NCBI RefSeq assembly: GCF_007858445.1
Contig: NZ_VIGV01000002.1
Span: forward strand, 310,001 to 374,000
Source of the DNA: Tsukamurella sputi
GTDB lineage: Bacteria; Actinomycetota; Actinomycetes; Mycobacteriales; Mycobacteriaceae
Reading direction: 5' to 3'
DNA length: 64,000 nt
This document shows, one piece after another, positions 47,540-57,036 of the stretch; position 1 is the stretch's first letter; every line of letters starts with the position of its first letter. The notes under the pieces are model-generated. The model did not search any database. It had not been told where the DNA came from and saw only the letters and a list, made by a program, of their open reading frames with translations. The translations under genes and the position numbers were made by a program.

Positions 47540-47579
47540 CCGGAGCGGCTAGCCGCCCTGCGGAACCAACACGCTCCGG

Positions 47580-49280
47580 CTACTCGCAGATGACCGTCGG
47601 CACCGGGTCGTACTTCACGGTGCGGGTGTGGCGGGAGACGGCTCCGGTGCGCGTGTCCGTGATGGTCCGGGTGTTGCTGGTGGTGAAGCCGGGCTGACCG
47701 GTGCTGGCCACGCAGTGCGGCCCCTTCGGCAACCGGATGGTCGACGGATCCGTCGGCAGGCTGCGTGAGCCGGTGCTCGAGGACACCTCCCGCGTCTTGG
47801 TGCTCCACATCCGCACCGTCACCGACGAAGCGCCCGCGCTGGACTCGATCACGATGCCGTACGGGGTGTCGTTGCGGAACTGGAGATCGATGGCGCCCTC
47901 GAAGACGGTGGCCTCCCGCGCCTCGGGGTACCGGGAGATGTAGTAGCTGTGCTCCGTGTGACCCATGTCCTCGAGGCCGGCGAAATAGGCGGCGTTGTAA
48001 AGCGTGGTCGCGAACTGCGAGATGCCGCCGCCGACCGCCTTGTCCGGGCGGCCGTTGTTGATGATCCCGGACTCCACGTAACCCTGTGCCGTGCCGCGCG
48101 GGCCGGTGTAGCCGTTGAGGGAGAAGGTCTCACCCGGGAGCACCACCGCTCCGTTCACCTGCTGCGCCACGCGGCGGATGTTCACGCCCGAGGCATCGCT
48201 GAAGCCGCCGGTGGAGAACTCACTGACCACCTGCTTCACGCCGAGTTCCTTGGCGCGCGCGGTGGTGATCTTCGGCTCGACGGACTTGAACTGCGCGGTC
48301 GCGGTGCGGCCCTGCGCCGACTGCTCGGTGACCGCCCTACTCACGGCGTCGATGGTCGGGTCCCAGACCACCTCGCGTCCCGGGACCCCCTCGGTCACCG
48401 TCGGGCTGCCCCCGGACAGGTCGAACCCCGCGTCCTTGGGCTTGGCGACGGCGGACTCGAGGCGGGTGCCGAGGACCTTCTTCGCCGCCTCCCGGTCGAC
48501 CTTGGGCGCGAGGTTGCCGGCACCGTCGGGCTGGAAGGACAGGAACGTGCCGATGTCGGCCCCGGAGACGCGGCCGACGGTGCCGGCGGCCACCTGCCCG
48601 GCGGCGTCCCGGCGCAGGACGACGTCGGTGGCGACCGCCTGCGCCGCCGCGCCGCTCGCGACCGTCCGGACGGTGTCGGCGGAGACCGTCGGGGTCACGG
48701 ACTCGGTCGGCAGCGCGATGTCTGTGGAATCGGGCCAGGCCGCGGCCACCGCCTCAGCGGCCTTGGCGGCGTCGATCCGATCGCCCGCCTTCGGTTCGAC
48801 GGCCACGGGCTTGCCACCGCGGAAGACGACGGCCCCGTCGCCCGCGGCGGAGGTCAGGGTTTCGGCGGCCTTGCGGATCGCGGCGTCGAAGACCTCGCGG
48901 TTGAGCGTGGACGCCGGATGCACGTGCCGCTCGCTGACCAGTCCGATCAGGTCTCGCATCGGCGAGCGGGCGTCGATGGCGCGCTGCACGGTGCCCGGCA
49001 CGTCCATGGCCAGGCCGAGCTGCGCGGGCTGGAGCCGCACCTGCCCCTTCGCCGTACGCAGGGTGATGGGCTCGGCGTCGACCCGCTTGGCCGCGTCGTC
49101 GAGCCGGTGGACTGCGGCGTCCCGGCCCAGCGCCCCGAACTCCACCCCCACGGCAGTGGCTCCGTGGACCGTCTCCGCCCGCCCGGATTCCCAGGCCGCC
49201 GCTCCCCCCGCTCCGAGGAGCAGGGCCCCGACCAGTGCCAGGGCCGGGACACGGCGCAGCGCCGTTCGGGTGGGAGTCAC
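47580..49280 (-). CDS. exported VanW-family protein
   Basis: A 566-residue exported or membrane-anchored protein: basic start, hydrophobic segment at about residues 11-30 (PALALVGALLLGAGGAAAW), then repeated YoaR/peptidoglycan-binding-like domains (about residues 60-350) and a VanW domain (VNIRRVAQQVNGAVVLPGE, then GGGISQFATTLYNAAYFAGL). Such proteins are cell-envelope proteins of actinobacteria and firmicutes; biochemical role unknown. A cysteine pair near the C-terminus (PHCVAS and VICE) may form a disulphide. GTG start with a -10 box 6 nt upstream and no Shine-Dalgarno sequence, so probably leaderless. Transcribed toward ruvC but with its stop 91 bp from it. Confidence 0.88.
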   Translation of the reverse strand: MTPTRTALRRVPALALVGALLLGAGGAAAWESGRAETVHGATAVGVEFGALGRDAAVHRLDDAAKRVDAEPITLRTAKGQVRLQPAQLGLAMDVPGTVQRAIDARSPMRDLIGLVSERHVHPASTLNREVFDAAIRKAAETLTSAAGDGAVVFRGGKPVAVEPKAGDRIDAAKAAEAVAAAWPDSTDIALPTESVTPTVSADTVRTVASGAAAQAVATDVVLRRDAAGQVAAGTVGRVSGADIGTFLSFQPDGAGNLAPKVDREAAKKVLGTRLESAVAKPKDAGFDLSGGSPTVTEGVPGREVVWDPTIDAVSRAVTEQSAQGRTATAQFKSVEPKITTARAKELGVKQVVSEFSTGGFSDASGVNIRRVAQQVNGAVVLPGETFSLNGYTGPRGTAQGYVESGIINNGRPDKAVGGGISQFATTLYNAAYFAGLEDMGHTEHSYYISRYPEAREATVFEGAIDLQFRNDTPYGIVIESSAGASSVTVRMWSTKTREVSSSTGSRSLPTDPSTIRLPKGPHCVASTGQPGFTTSNTRTITDTRTGAVSRHTRTVKYDPVPTVICE

Positions 49281-49286
49281 AACCTG

Positions 49287-49292
49287 AGAATA
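49287..49292 (-). promoter_or_regulatory. -10 box of a leaderless promoter for the VanW gene
   Basis: TATTCT on the minus strand, ending 6 nt before the GTG start at 49280. Fits TANNNT. The -35 position (TGTGCG after a 17-nt spacer) is weak. No ribosome-binding site can fit in the remaining 6 nt. Confidence 0.45.
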
Positions 49293-49349
49293 TCCTGACG
49301 CATTATTACCGCACAGTAGGGGCGATGCGATACGTCGACCTCAGGGCAC

Positions 49350-50105
49350 TCAGTCCTCGTCGAGCTCCGCCAGGACCTCGTCGGAGATGTCGACGTTGGT
49401 GTACACGTTCTGCACGTCGTCGCTGTCCTCGAGCGCATCGACCAGCTTGAACACCTTGCGCGCGCCGTCGGCGTCGACGGGCACCTCGACCGATGCGCGG
49501 AAGCCGGACTCGGCCGAGTCGTAGTCGATACCGGCCTCCTGCAGCGCGGTACGCACCGCGACCAGGTCGGTGGGCTCGGAGAGGATCTCGAACTGATCGC
49601 CCAGGTCGCTGATCTCCTCGGCGCCGGCGTCGAGCACGGCCATGAGGACGTCGTCCTCGGACTGGCCGTTCTTGTCGAGCGTGACGATGCCCTTGCGGGT
49701 GAACAGGTACGCCACCGAGCCCGGGTCGGCCATGTTGCCGCCGTTGCGGGTCATCGCGACGCGCACCTCGCCCGCGGCGCGGTTGCGGTTGTCGGTCAGA
49801 CACTCGATGAGCACCGCCACGCCGTTGGGGCCGTAACCCTCGTACATGATGGTCTGCCAATCGGCGCCGCCGGCCTCTTCGCCACCGCCGCGCTTGCGGG
49901 CGCGCTCGATGTTGTCGTTGGGGACGGAGGTCTTCTTCGCCTTCTGGATGGCGTCGTACAGCGTGGGGTTACCGTCGGGATCGCTGCCGCCGGTACGGGC
50001 CGCCACCTCGATGTTCTTGATCAGCTTGGCGAACAGCTTGCCGCGCTTGGCGTCGATCGCCGCCTTCTTGTGCTTGGTGGTGGCCCATTTGGAATGGCCG
50101 CTCAT
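49350..50105 (-). CDS. YebC/PmpR-family protein (translation/transcription factor)
   Basis: A 251-residue member of the YebC family. Begins [22 protein letters not shown], with [13 protein letters not shown] and [20 protein letters not shown] as further signatures; the C-terminus is acidic. Members act in relief of ribosome stalling or as transcription factors. ATG with GAGGG 4 bp upstream. In M. tuberculosis this position (Rv2603c) is next to ruvC and pdxT; here the VanW gene and WS/DGAT gene flank it. Call secure for the family, not the mechanism. Confidence 0.95.
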   Translation of the reverse strand: MSGHSKWATTKHKKAAIDAKRGKLFAKLIKNIEVAARTGGSDPDGNPTLYDAIQKAKKTSVPNDNIERARKRGGGEEAGGADWQTIMYEGYGPNGVAVLIECLTDNRNRAAGEVRVAMTRNGGNMADPGSVAYLFTRKGIVTLDKNGQSEDDVLMAVLDAGAEEISDLGDQFEILSEPTDLVAVRTALQEAGIDYDSAESGFRASVEVPVDADGARKVFKLVDALEDSDDVQNVYTNVDISDEVLAELDED

Positions 50106-50150
50106 CGATCCCTCGATTCCGTTCGGTTGCGCTGCTTCAACCCTTCGAGT

Positions 50151-51548
50151 TTACGTGAAAGCCCGCTCCAGCTCAGCCAGCGCGTCTTCGAGGTGGTGGA
50201 TGATCCGCTGCACGTGCGGCACCGACGTGCGGCACGCGGTGATACCGAACTCGAGGTTCCGGTTGTTCGTACAGATCGTGATGTTCACCGCCTGCCCCTC
50301 CCACGGGATCGACGCGGGGTACACGCCGTCGAGGTGAGCGCCGTTCCAGTACATGGCCTCTCGCGGCCCCGGGACGTTGGAGATGATCAGGTTGAACGGC
50401 GGCCGCGAGACGCCCTGGTAGCCCGGCAGCATGCCGGGGGCGAGGCCGGCGATGTTGGCCGCACTCACGGCGAGCACCTGCAGCGGCGACAGCTCACCCA
50501 TCACCCTGCGGGCCGAGATCACCGATTCGCGGATCACCTCGAGCCGCTCGCTCGCCTCCGGGAGATCGGTGCCCAGCGTCGCGATGACGGCGCCGACCGC
50601 GTTGGAGGCGTCCACGTCATCGGCGTCCTTGCGCAGCGAGACGGGCACCATCGCGGTCAGCGAGCGGTCGGGCAGCTCCCCGAGCTCCGCCAGGTAGGCG
50701 CGCAACGCGCCGCCGCACATCGCAAGCACCACGTCGTTGACCGTCGCGCCGGCGGCGGTGCGCACCGCGTCGATCCGGTCGAGGGAATAGGACTGCGCCA
50801 CGAACCGGCGAGCACCGCCGATCGGCACGTTGAAGATCGTGTGGGGAGCCTGGAACGGGGCGACGTAGTCGTGGTCGCGGAACGCGCTGCCCGCCACCTT
50901 CAGCGACGCCGGGAGCATGCCCAGGACCTCGCCCGTCAGCCCGCCGACCTGCTTGACCGTGTCCAGCGGGTTGAAGGGCAGCAGCCCGCCGCTCCTCTCC
51001 TTCGCGGGCGCGGCGGGCTTCGGCCGCCGGCCCAGGCCGGGCTGCCAGACGACCCGGCCCTCCATGTCGTTCGGGTCGTTCGAGAGCGCCAGCGTCATGT
51101 ACCGCAGCGCCGAGACACCGTCGACCAGCGAGTGGTGCACCTTCGAGAACACCGCGTACCGGCCGTCCTCGAGGCCCTCCACCACGTGCACCTCCCACAT
51201 GGGGCGGTGCCGGTCGAGCAGCGTCTCGTGCCACAGCGAGACCTGCTGGAAGAGCTCGCGGATACGGCCCGGCTTCGGCAGCGCTGTGTGCCGGACGTAG
51301 TAGTCCATGTCCAGCTCGTCCACCGACGACCACCACGTGTTGCCGAGGATCCCCACCGGGTCGGCGGGACGGCGGCCGAACTTCTCGCTGATCTCGGTGC
51401 GGGCGCGCATCGTCTCGACGACCGACCGCACGTGGTCCGGTCCGGCCCCGTCGGGGGGCGTGAACAGCTGCAACCCGCCAACGTGCATCGGATGTTCGCG
51501 GGATTCCGCCAGCAGGAACATCGAATCGGTCACCGGCATGTAGCTCAC
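50151..51548 (-). CDS. wax ester synthase/diacylglycerol acyltransferase (WS/DGAT)
   Basis: A 465-residue acyltransferase making triacylglycerol or wax esters from acyl-CoA. The active-site motif is VHHSLVDGVS (HHxxxDG) near residue 140; conserved PLNRPIS-like area reads FNVPIGGARR, and the C-terminal NVPGPREAMYWNGA is typical. GTG start with GGGGAG 7 bp upstream. Mycobacteriales usually carry many paralogues for storage-lipid synthesis. Placed between yebC and pdxT, where M. tuberculosis has no such gene. Confidence 0.92.
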   Translation of the reverse strand: MSYMPVTDSMFLLAESREHPMHVGGLQLFTPPDGAGPDHVRSVVETMRARTEISEKFGRRPADPVGILGNTWWSSVDELDMDYYVRHTALPKPGRIRELFQQVSLWHETLLDRHRPMWEVHVVEGLEDGRYAVFSKVHHSLVDGVSALRYMTLALSNDPNDMEGRVVWQPGLGRRPKPAAPAKERSGGLLPFNPLDTVKQVGGLTGEVLGMLPASLKVAGSAFRDHDYVAPFQAPHTIFNVPIGGARRFVAQSYSLDRIDAVRTAAGATVNDVVLAMCGGALRAYLAELGELPDRSLTAMVPVSLRKDADDVDASNAVGAVIATLGTDLPEASERLEVIRESVISARRVMGELSPLQVLAVSAANIAGLAPGMLPGYQGVSRPPFNLIISNVPGPREAMYWNGAHLDGVYPASIPWEGQAVNITICTNNRNLEFGITACRTSVPHVQRIIHHLEDALAELERAFT

Positions 51549-51580
51549 GACGCCACTCCCCTCGCTCTACGGCCGCGGAT

Positions 51581-52186
51581 TCACCGCTGCCGCACCATGT
51601 CCACGAAGCGACGGTGGATCCGCAGATCGCCCGTGACCTCGGGATGAAAGGATGTGGCCATCGTCACACCCTGTTGAACAGCGACCACCGTACCCGCCGT
51701 CGTGCCGGCGCCCTCAGGCACCCTGGCGAGCACCTCGACCCCGTCGCCGACGCGCTCCACCCAGGGGGCGCGGATGAACACCGCGCGCACCGGGTCGCCG
51801 TCGACACCCGCGACCGCGAGATCGGTCTCGAAGGAGTCGACCTGCCGTCCGAAGGCGTTCCGTCGCACGGTCATATCGATCGCGCCCAGGCAGCGCGCGT
51901 CGGGCCGGGTGTCGAGCACCTCCGAGGCGAGCAGGATCATCCCGGCGCACGAGCCGTACGCGGGAAGCCCTCCGGCGAGGGCGTCGCGCAGCGGGTCGAA
52001 GAGGTCGAAGACGCCCAGCAGCCGGCTCATCGTCGTCGACTCGCCGCCGGGGATCACGATGCCGTCGACCGCCCCGAGGTCCGCCGCGGTCCGTACCGCC
52101 GATGTCGCGGCCCCCGCCGCTTCGAGCGCATGGCGGTGCTCGCGCACGTCGCCCTGAAGAGCCAGTACCCCGATCCGCACAGTCAC
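51581..52186 (-). CDS. pdxT: pyridoxal 5'-phosphate synthase glutaminase subunit PdxT
   Basis: Class I-like glutaminase of PLP synthase, 201 residues. Nucleophile cysteine in [11 protein letters not shown], histidine and glutamate in SFHPEVTGD, and [12 protein letters not shown] near the N-terminus. Feeds ammonia to PdxS. GTG start, 19 bp from tesB. pdxS is separated from it by tesB, PP2C and FHA genes. Confidence 0.95.
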   Translation of the reverse strand: MTVRIGVLALQGDVREHRHALEAAGAATSAVRTAADLGAVDGIVIPGGESTTMSRLLGVFDLFDPLRDALAGGLPAYGSCAGMILLASEVLDTRPDARCLGAIDMTVRRNAFGRQVDSFETDLAVAGVDGDPVRAVFIRAPWVERVGDGVEVLARVPEGAGTTAGTVVAVQQGVTMATSFHPEVTGDLRIHRRFVDMVRQR

Positions 52187-52205
52187 GGGGAGCCAGCCTA
52201 TTCGG

Positions 52206-53030
52206 CTACTGGCGGAAGCGGTGCAGGCCCTCCTGGATGACGACCGCCACCAGCGCGCCGTCGCGCGCGAAGATGCGTCCAGCGGTCAGCGCGCGGCCCC
52301 CGCCCGCCGACGGTGACGTCTGGTCGTAGAGGAGCCACTCGTCGGCGCGGAAGGGGCGCAGGAACCACATCGCGTGGTCGAGGGAGGCCACCTGGGTGTC
52401 GACGCCAGGGTGGGCCACGCGGGCCGAGCCGAGCAGCGTCATGTCGGACATGTACGCGAGGGCGGCCGTGTGGATGTTCTGGTCGTCGGGCAGGCGACCG
52501 ATGTGCCGGAACCACACCTGCTGGTGGATCGCGCGGCGGGCGTACTGCTCGGTGGTGTCCTGCGGCACGATCCGGATGTCCCAGTCGCTCCACTCCTGGA
52601 ACAGCCCGATGCTCTCGCGGGTGGCGTTCGGGTCGTCGTGGGGGCTGAGCACGTCCTCGGGGTCCGGCGCGGGCGGCATCTCGTCGGAGTGCTCGATGCC
52701 CTCCTGGCCGGGCAACTGGAACGACGCGGACATCGAGAAGATCGCCTCGCCGTTCTGGACGCCGTTGACCCTGCGGGTGCAGAAGGAGCGGCCGTCGCGG
52801 ATCCGGTCCACGAGGAAGACGGTGTCGGCGTCGGGATTGCCGGGACGCAGGAAGTAGCCGTGCAGCGAGTGCACCTGCATCTCCGCCGGCACCGTCTCGA
52901 TCGCCGAGCGCAGCGCCTGACCGGCCACCTGGCCGCCGAAGGTCCGGACCAGGATCGACGGAGCATGGATCCCGCGGAAGATGTCGCGGTCGATCTGCTC
53001 GAGACTCAGCAGCGCTTCGATGTCAGCCAC
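52206..53030 (-). CDS. tesB: acyl-CoA thioesterase II, TesB-like
   Basis: Double hot-dog fold thioesterase, 274 residues, hydrolysing acyl-CoA. Signature [17 protein letters not shown] and [11 protein letters not shown] in the first hot-dog domain; [21 protein letters not shown] in the second carries the catalytic Asp/Thr/Gln region. GTG start 21 bp after the PP2C stop region. Matches Rv2605c (tesB2), between pdxT and pdxS in M. tuberculosis. Confidence 0.93.
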   Translation of the reverse strand: MADIEALLSLEQIDRDIFRGIHAPSILVRTFGGQVAGQALRSAIETVPAEMQVHSLHGYFLRPGNPDADTVFLVDRIRDGRSFCTRRVNGVQNGEAIFSMSASFQLPGQEGIEHSDEMPPAPDPEDVLSPHDDPNATRESIGLFQEWSDWDIRIVPQDTTEQYARRAIHQQVWFRHIGRLPDDQNIHTAALAYMSDMTLLGSARVAHPGVDTQVASLDHAMWFLRPFRADEWLLYDQTSPSAGGGRALTAGRIFARDGALVAVVIQEGLHRFRQ

Positions 53031-53051
53031 GAGGGATGACTCTACTGAAGG

Positions 53052-53855
53052 TCACCAGTCCGGATCGGTCGGTTCCGTGGTTGCGTCCACCACGATCACC
53101 GTGACGTTGTCGCGGCCGCCCGCATTGAGCGCCGCCGCGACGAGCTGATCGGCGCACTCGTCGATCGGCACGTCGGAGTCGAGGATCTCCCGGATCTCGT
53201 CGTCGGTGAGCTCGCCGTTGAGACCGTCGGAACACACCAGCAGCTTCTCGCGCGGCTGCGCCGGCACGATCCAGAAGTCGGCATCGGGCTCCATGCCGGC
53301 ACCCAGCGCGCGGGTGATGACGTTGCGCCGGGGATCGACGCGCGCCTGCTCGGGGCTCAGGAAGCCGCCGTTGATGAGCTCCTGGACCTGCGAGTGATCG
53401 ACGGTGAGCTGCTCGAAGTAGCCCTCGGCGAGCCGATAGGTGCGCGAATCGCCGATGTTCACGACCAGCCAGTGCGGCACGCCCTCATAGGTCGTGAGCA
53501 GCACGCCGGTCACCGTGGTGCCCGCGCGCTTGCCGGTCTCGGAGTCGATGGCCTCGATCGCGGCGTGCGCGTCGCGCAGCCGGTCGACGACCTGCTCCAT
53601 CACGACCTGCGCGTCGACGGGCTCGGGGCCGAAGACTTCGGCGAGCGCCTCGAGCGCCGCGGCCGAGGCGACCTCGCCCGCGTCGTGGCCGCCCATGCCG
53701 TCGGCCAGCAGGAACATGCCCGGGCCGGTGAGCGCGCCGTCCTCGTTGGTCATCCGCACGCGGCCCGGATTACTGATGGCGACCCACTTCATGGACACGC
53801 CGCCCTGCACCCCGTAGACGATCTCGGAGCGCGCTTCCCCCGCCTCTGTCGTCAT
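53052..53855 (-). CDS. PP2C-family Ser/Thr protein phosphatase
   Basis: A 267-residue metal-dependent phosphatase. Metal-binding motifs: LADGMGGHDAGEVAS, NIGDSRTYRL, VCSDGLNGELTDDE and GGRDNVTVIVVD. No membrane segment, in contrast to PstP. ATG overlaps the stop of the RDD-FHA gene by 4 bp (ATGA). With an FHA-domain protein, and a Ser/Thr kinase 3 kb away, it forms a likely phosphoprotein signalling set. Targets unknown. Confidence 0.94.
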   Translation of the reverse strand: MTTEAGEARSEIVYGVQGGVSMKWVAISNPGRVRMTNEDGALTGPGMFLLADGMGGHDAGEVASAAALEALAEVFGPEPVDAQVVMEQVVDRLRDAHAAIEAIDSETGKRAGTTVTGVLLTTYEGVPHWLVVNIGDSRTYRLAEGYFEQLTVDHSQVQELINGGFLSPEQARVDPRRNVITRALGAGMEPDADFWIVPAQPREKLLVCSDGLNGELTDDEIREILDSDVPIDECADQLVAAALNAGGRDNVTVIVVDATTEPTDPDW

Positions 53856-55132
53856 CCCGCGAACACCTTGAAACTCCGCTGCCCCATGTGCACGACGCTG
53901 CCCTTCTCCACGGCGTACCTGACTCCCTTGGTGAGCTCGGTCCACGAATCGCCGAAGGCGATCGCGGATCCGTTGGTCGAGCCCACGTCCTCCACCCACA
54001 GTTCACCGCGGGTGATGCCGAACAGCAAGTGCGTCTTCGACACCGACGCGGTGTCGTCGACCAGCACGTGCTTGGTGATCTTGGCCGGATCGGCCGTCGG
54101 CGGCACGACCGGCTCGCGGCCGATGATGCCGTCTCCGCGCACGTCCACCGAGTGTCCGTCGTCGAAGCGCAGCACGATCGGTGCTCCGCCCGACGGTGCC
54201 GGCGCGGCCGGGGGACGCCCCTGCGGTCCCTGCGGCGGCAGCGGACGAGCGGCGGGCGGCTGCTGAGCCGGTCCCTGCGGGCGCGGCTGGGCGCTGGGCC
54301 CCGTCGGGCCGGTGGGTCGCGGCGCGTTCTGCTGGGGTGCCGGCTGCGGCGGCGGAGCAAAGGCCGCGGCGGGCGCCGAGGCGGCGGCCTGCTCCTCCGC
54401 GGTGGGGGGCGGGCCGAACCGCGGCGGAATCGGGCGCAGTCCCGGGACGTCGTCCGGGAGCGGCGGCAGCGACGGGGGCTGCATCCGCTCGCGCGGCTCC
54501 TCGACGCCGACGACCTCGGTGGCCGCGCCGGCGGTCACGGCGTCGACACGGGTCTCCTCGGGCAGCGGCTTCGGAATGCGCTGCAGCGTGTTCTCCGACT
54601 CGCCCGTCACGAGGCCGCCGAGCGGACCCGACGGGGCGGGGGCCTGCGCCCGCGCAGGCGCGGCGACATCGGCGTCGTCGACCACCGTCGTGCGGGAGGC
54701 CTTCTCATGGATGCCACGGTGCCCGCCGTCGGCGAGCACGGACCACGCCGGCAGGTAGACGAGCGGCGCGAGCACGTTGAAGACGACGGAACGGATCGCC
54801 GACGCCGGGAACGCGAGGCGGCGGTGGGAGTCGGCGTCGACCACCGTCAGGCCCGCCAGCAACTTGCCCGGGCTGGCGCCGTAGACGCCGTGCAGCACGA
54901 TCGAGGCGACGATCGCGACGCCCACCCCGATGCCGAAGAAGATCCAGCCCATCTCAAGGCCGGCCAGGACGTTCACGATCAGGGCGATGGCCACCACGGT
55001 GGCCGCGACGCACAGGTCCGCGACGTACGCGAGGACCCGCAGCACCGTCGGCGCCGCCTCCACCCGCGCTCCCCCCAGGGACGTTCGAGCCCCGTACTCC
55101 TGGGTGGCCCTGGCCGTTGCTTGGTCTGACAT
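53852..55132 (-). CDS. RDD-family membrane protein with C-terminal FHA domain
   Basis: A 426-residue protein: RDD membrane domain with about three helices (residues ~30-150, starting LRVLAYVADLCVAATVV, with GASPGKLLAGLTVVD), a Pro/Ala/Gln-rich linker of some 170 residues, and an FHA domain at the C-terminus with GREPVVPP, SVSKTHLLFGI and DVGSTNGSAI. FHA domains bind phosphothreonine, so this membrane protein probably recruits a phosphorylated partner. The start is uncertain: ATG 55132 with GAGG 6 bp upstream, or GTG 55153. Followed by PP2C with 4-bp overlap. Function inferred. Confidence 0.85.
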   Translation of the reverse strand: MSDQATARATQEYGARTSLGGARVEAAPTVLRVLAYVADLCVAATVVAIALIVNVLAGLEMGWIFFGIGVGVAIVASIVLHGVYGASPGKLLAGLTVVDADSHRRLAFPASAIRSVVFNVLAPLVYLPAWSVLADGGHRGIHEKASRTTVVDDADVAAPARAQAPAPSGPLGGLVTGESENTLQRIPKPLPEETRVDAVTAGAATEVVGVEEPRERMQPPSLPPLPDDVPGLRPIPPRFGPPPTAEEQAAASAPAAAFAPPPQPAPQQNAPRPTGPTGPSAQPRPQGPAQQPPAARPLPPQGPQGRPPAAPAPSGGAPIVLRFDDGHSVDVRGDGIIGREPVVPPTADPAKITKHVLVDDTASVSKTHLLFGITRGELWVEDVGSTNGSAIAFGDSWTELTKGVRYAVEKGSVVHMGQRSFKVFAG

Positions 55133-55228
55133 CCTCCGCCTCACTGCTTCCACTTCGTCCCGCGTCTGCCCGACACGCGCAGCCTCGACGCTAGCGCGAA
55201 TCGTCGGACACCGGCGAGCGACATGCCG

Positions 55229-56134
55229 TTACCAGCCGCGTTCCGCCAGGCGGTGTGGCTGCGGGATGTCATCGACGTTGATGCCGACCATCGCCTCACC
55301 CAGTCCGCGGGAGACCTCGGCGAGCTTGGCGGGATCGTCGTAGAAGGTGGTCGCCGCGACGATCGCCTTGGCGCGCTGCTCCGGGTTGCCCGACTTGAAG
55401 ATGCCCGAGCCCACGAAGACGCCCTCGGCGCCGAGCTGCATCATCATCGCCGCATCGGCCGGGGTCGCGATGCCGCCGGCGGTGAAGAGCGTGACCGGCA
55501 GCTTGCCGTTCTTGGCGACCTCGACGACCAGGTCGTACGGGGCCTGCAACTCCTTGGCCGCCACGTACAGCTCATCCTCGGGCAGCGAGGTCAGCCGGCG
55601 GATCTCGTCGCGGATCTTGCGCATGTGGGTCGTGGCGTTCGACACGTCACCGGTGCCGGCCTCGCCCTTGCTGCGGATCATCGCGGCGCCCTCGGTGATG
55701 CGGCGCAGCGCCTCGCCCAGGTTGGTCGCGCCACAGACGAAGGGCACGGTGAAGGCGAACTTGTCGATGTGGTTGCTGTAGTCCGCGGGGGTCAGCACCT
55801 CGGACTCGTCGATGTAGTCGACGCCCAGCGCCTGCAGGATCTGCGCTTCGACGAAGTGGCCGATGCGGGCCTTCGCCATGACGGGGATGCTGACGGCGGA
55901 GATGATGCCGTCGATCATGTCGGGGTCCGACATGCGGCTGACGCCGCCCTGCGCGCGGATGTCGGCCGGAACGCGCTCGAGGGCCATGACGGCCACGGCG
56001 CCCGCGTCCTCGGCGATCTTCGCCTGCTCGGGGGTGACCACGTCCATGATCACGCCGCCCTTGAGCATCTCGGCCATGCCGCGCTTGACGCGCGCGGTGC
56101 CGGTGACGGGTGCGGTCTGGGGATCAGTGGTCAC
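55229..56134 (-). CDS. pdxS: pyridoxal 5'-phosphate synthase lyase subunit PdxS
   Basis: PLP synthase catalytic TIM barrel, 301 residues, forming PLP from ribose 5-phosphate, glyceraldehyde 3-phosphate and ammonia. Conserved: [20 protein letters not shown], active-site lysine in [16 protein letters not shown], and [14 protein letters not shown] 56134 with GAGGAG 8 bp upstream is preferred. Divergent from the unknown gene at 56282 across 147 bp. Confidence 0.97.
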   Translation of the reverse strand: MTTDPQTAPVTGTARVKRGMAEMLKGGVIMDVVTPEQAKIAEDAGAVAVMALERVPADIRAQGGVSRMSDPDMIDGIISAVSIPVMAKARIGHFVEAQILQALGVDYIDESEVLTPADYSNHIDKFAFTVPFVCGATNLGEALRRITEGAAMIRSKGEAGTGDVSNATTHMRKIRDEIRRLTSLPEDELYVAAKELQAPYDLVVEVAKNGKLPVTLFTAGGIATPADAAMMMQLGAEGVFVGSGIFKSGNPEQRAKAIVAATTFYDDPAKLAEVSRGLGEAMVGINVDDIPQPHRLAERGW

Positions 56135-56269
56135 TGATGGATCTCCTCGTAGCTGGACGGGTGGGGGCTCCAGTATTCCCGATGCCGGTGCACGGTTCCC
56201 AGCCCGGGTCGCAGCGCCGGGTCCGACGACGCCGCCTGCGGACGTTCCGACCGCGCGTGCGCCGCGACA

Positions 56270-56275
56270 TACACT
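56270..56275 (+). promoter_or_regulatory. -10 box of a likely leaderless promoter for the unknown gene
   Basis: TACACT fits TANNNT and ends 6 nt before the ATG at 56282. No Shine-Dalgarno sequence or clear -35 element is visible. Confidence 0.4.
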
Positions 56276-56281
56276 GACTGC

Positions 56282-57013
56282 ATGGGCATCACCGTTGGCG
56301 TGCATCCCTTCGTTCCGGCGGCGGAGCTCACGGTCGGCGATGGATTCGACGGCCGGTCGGTCGAGCGATTCGTCGCCCGGTGGTCCCTCACCCCCGTCCC
56401 CGACTCCGCCGGCGCGTACCTCACCGCCGACGATATCGCCGACGGAATGCTGCCCCGGATCACCGCCGACACCGACCGCCTTGCGATCGATCGCCCCACC
56501 TCGGCCGAGATCGACATGGCATTCGACTGGATGTTGACCGTCGGCGGCACTTTCTTCGACTACTCCGGATCCGCTCTCATCTCCGCCGATCTCCGCTGGC
56601 TGGCGGTCGACGTCGACGAGGCGAACTCCTTGGTCGTCTTCGTCGTGGACGACGTCAGGCACGCACGGAGAGCGTGGGAGTCGTCGCGGACCCCACCGGG
56701 CATCTGGGACGTCCGCAGCGGCTTCGAGGCGATCCCGATCGTCGTGCGGCGCCCCATGGCCGACTACTCACCGGAGCTCCGCTGGAACGGCTGGCTGGTG
56801 ATACTCCACGACGACGGGATCGAGGTTCAGGTCGTCCCGGACCACGGGTTCTGGGGCGTCCCGCTCCGTGATGTGGAACCGGGTCTCACCTATCGGGCGG
56901 AGAACTGGGTGGTCCGCGACGTCGACGGGGCGCTGAGGGCAACACACCGCGACGGACGAGTCGTCACTGTCGACGCCGGCGCGGACGGCCCCGTCATCCG
57001 CACCGCGCCATGA
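56282..57013 (+). CDS. conserved-looking protein of unknown function
   Basis: A 243-residue protein I do not recognise. No signal peptide, membrane segment or cysteine cluster. Coding quality is good: no in-frame oddities, normal GC-rich third positions, and alternating beta-strand pattern with many Trp, Asp and Val, for example [20 protein letters not shown]. It starts [10 protein letters not shown] and ends in strands with [10 protein letters not shown]. Alone between pdxS and the kinase gene, with its own apparent leaderless promoter. The convergent kinase gene ends 23 bp after its stop. Confidence 0.6.
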   Translation: MGITVGVHPFVPAAELTVGDGFDGRSVERFVARWSLTPVPDSAGAYLTADDIADGMLPRITADTDRLAIDRPTSAEIDMAFDWMLTVGGTFFDYSGSALISADLRWLAVDVDEANSLVVFVVDDVRHARRAWESSRTPPGIWDVRSGFEAIPIVVRRPMADYSPELRWNGWLVILHDDGIEVQVVPDHGFWGVPLRDVEPGLTYRAENWVVRDVDGALRATHRDGRVVTVDAGADGPVIRTAP

Positions 57014-57036
57014 CACCGTGACCACCAGTGACAGGA

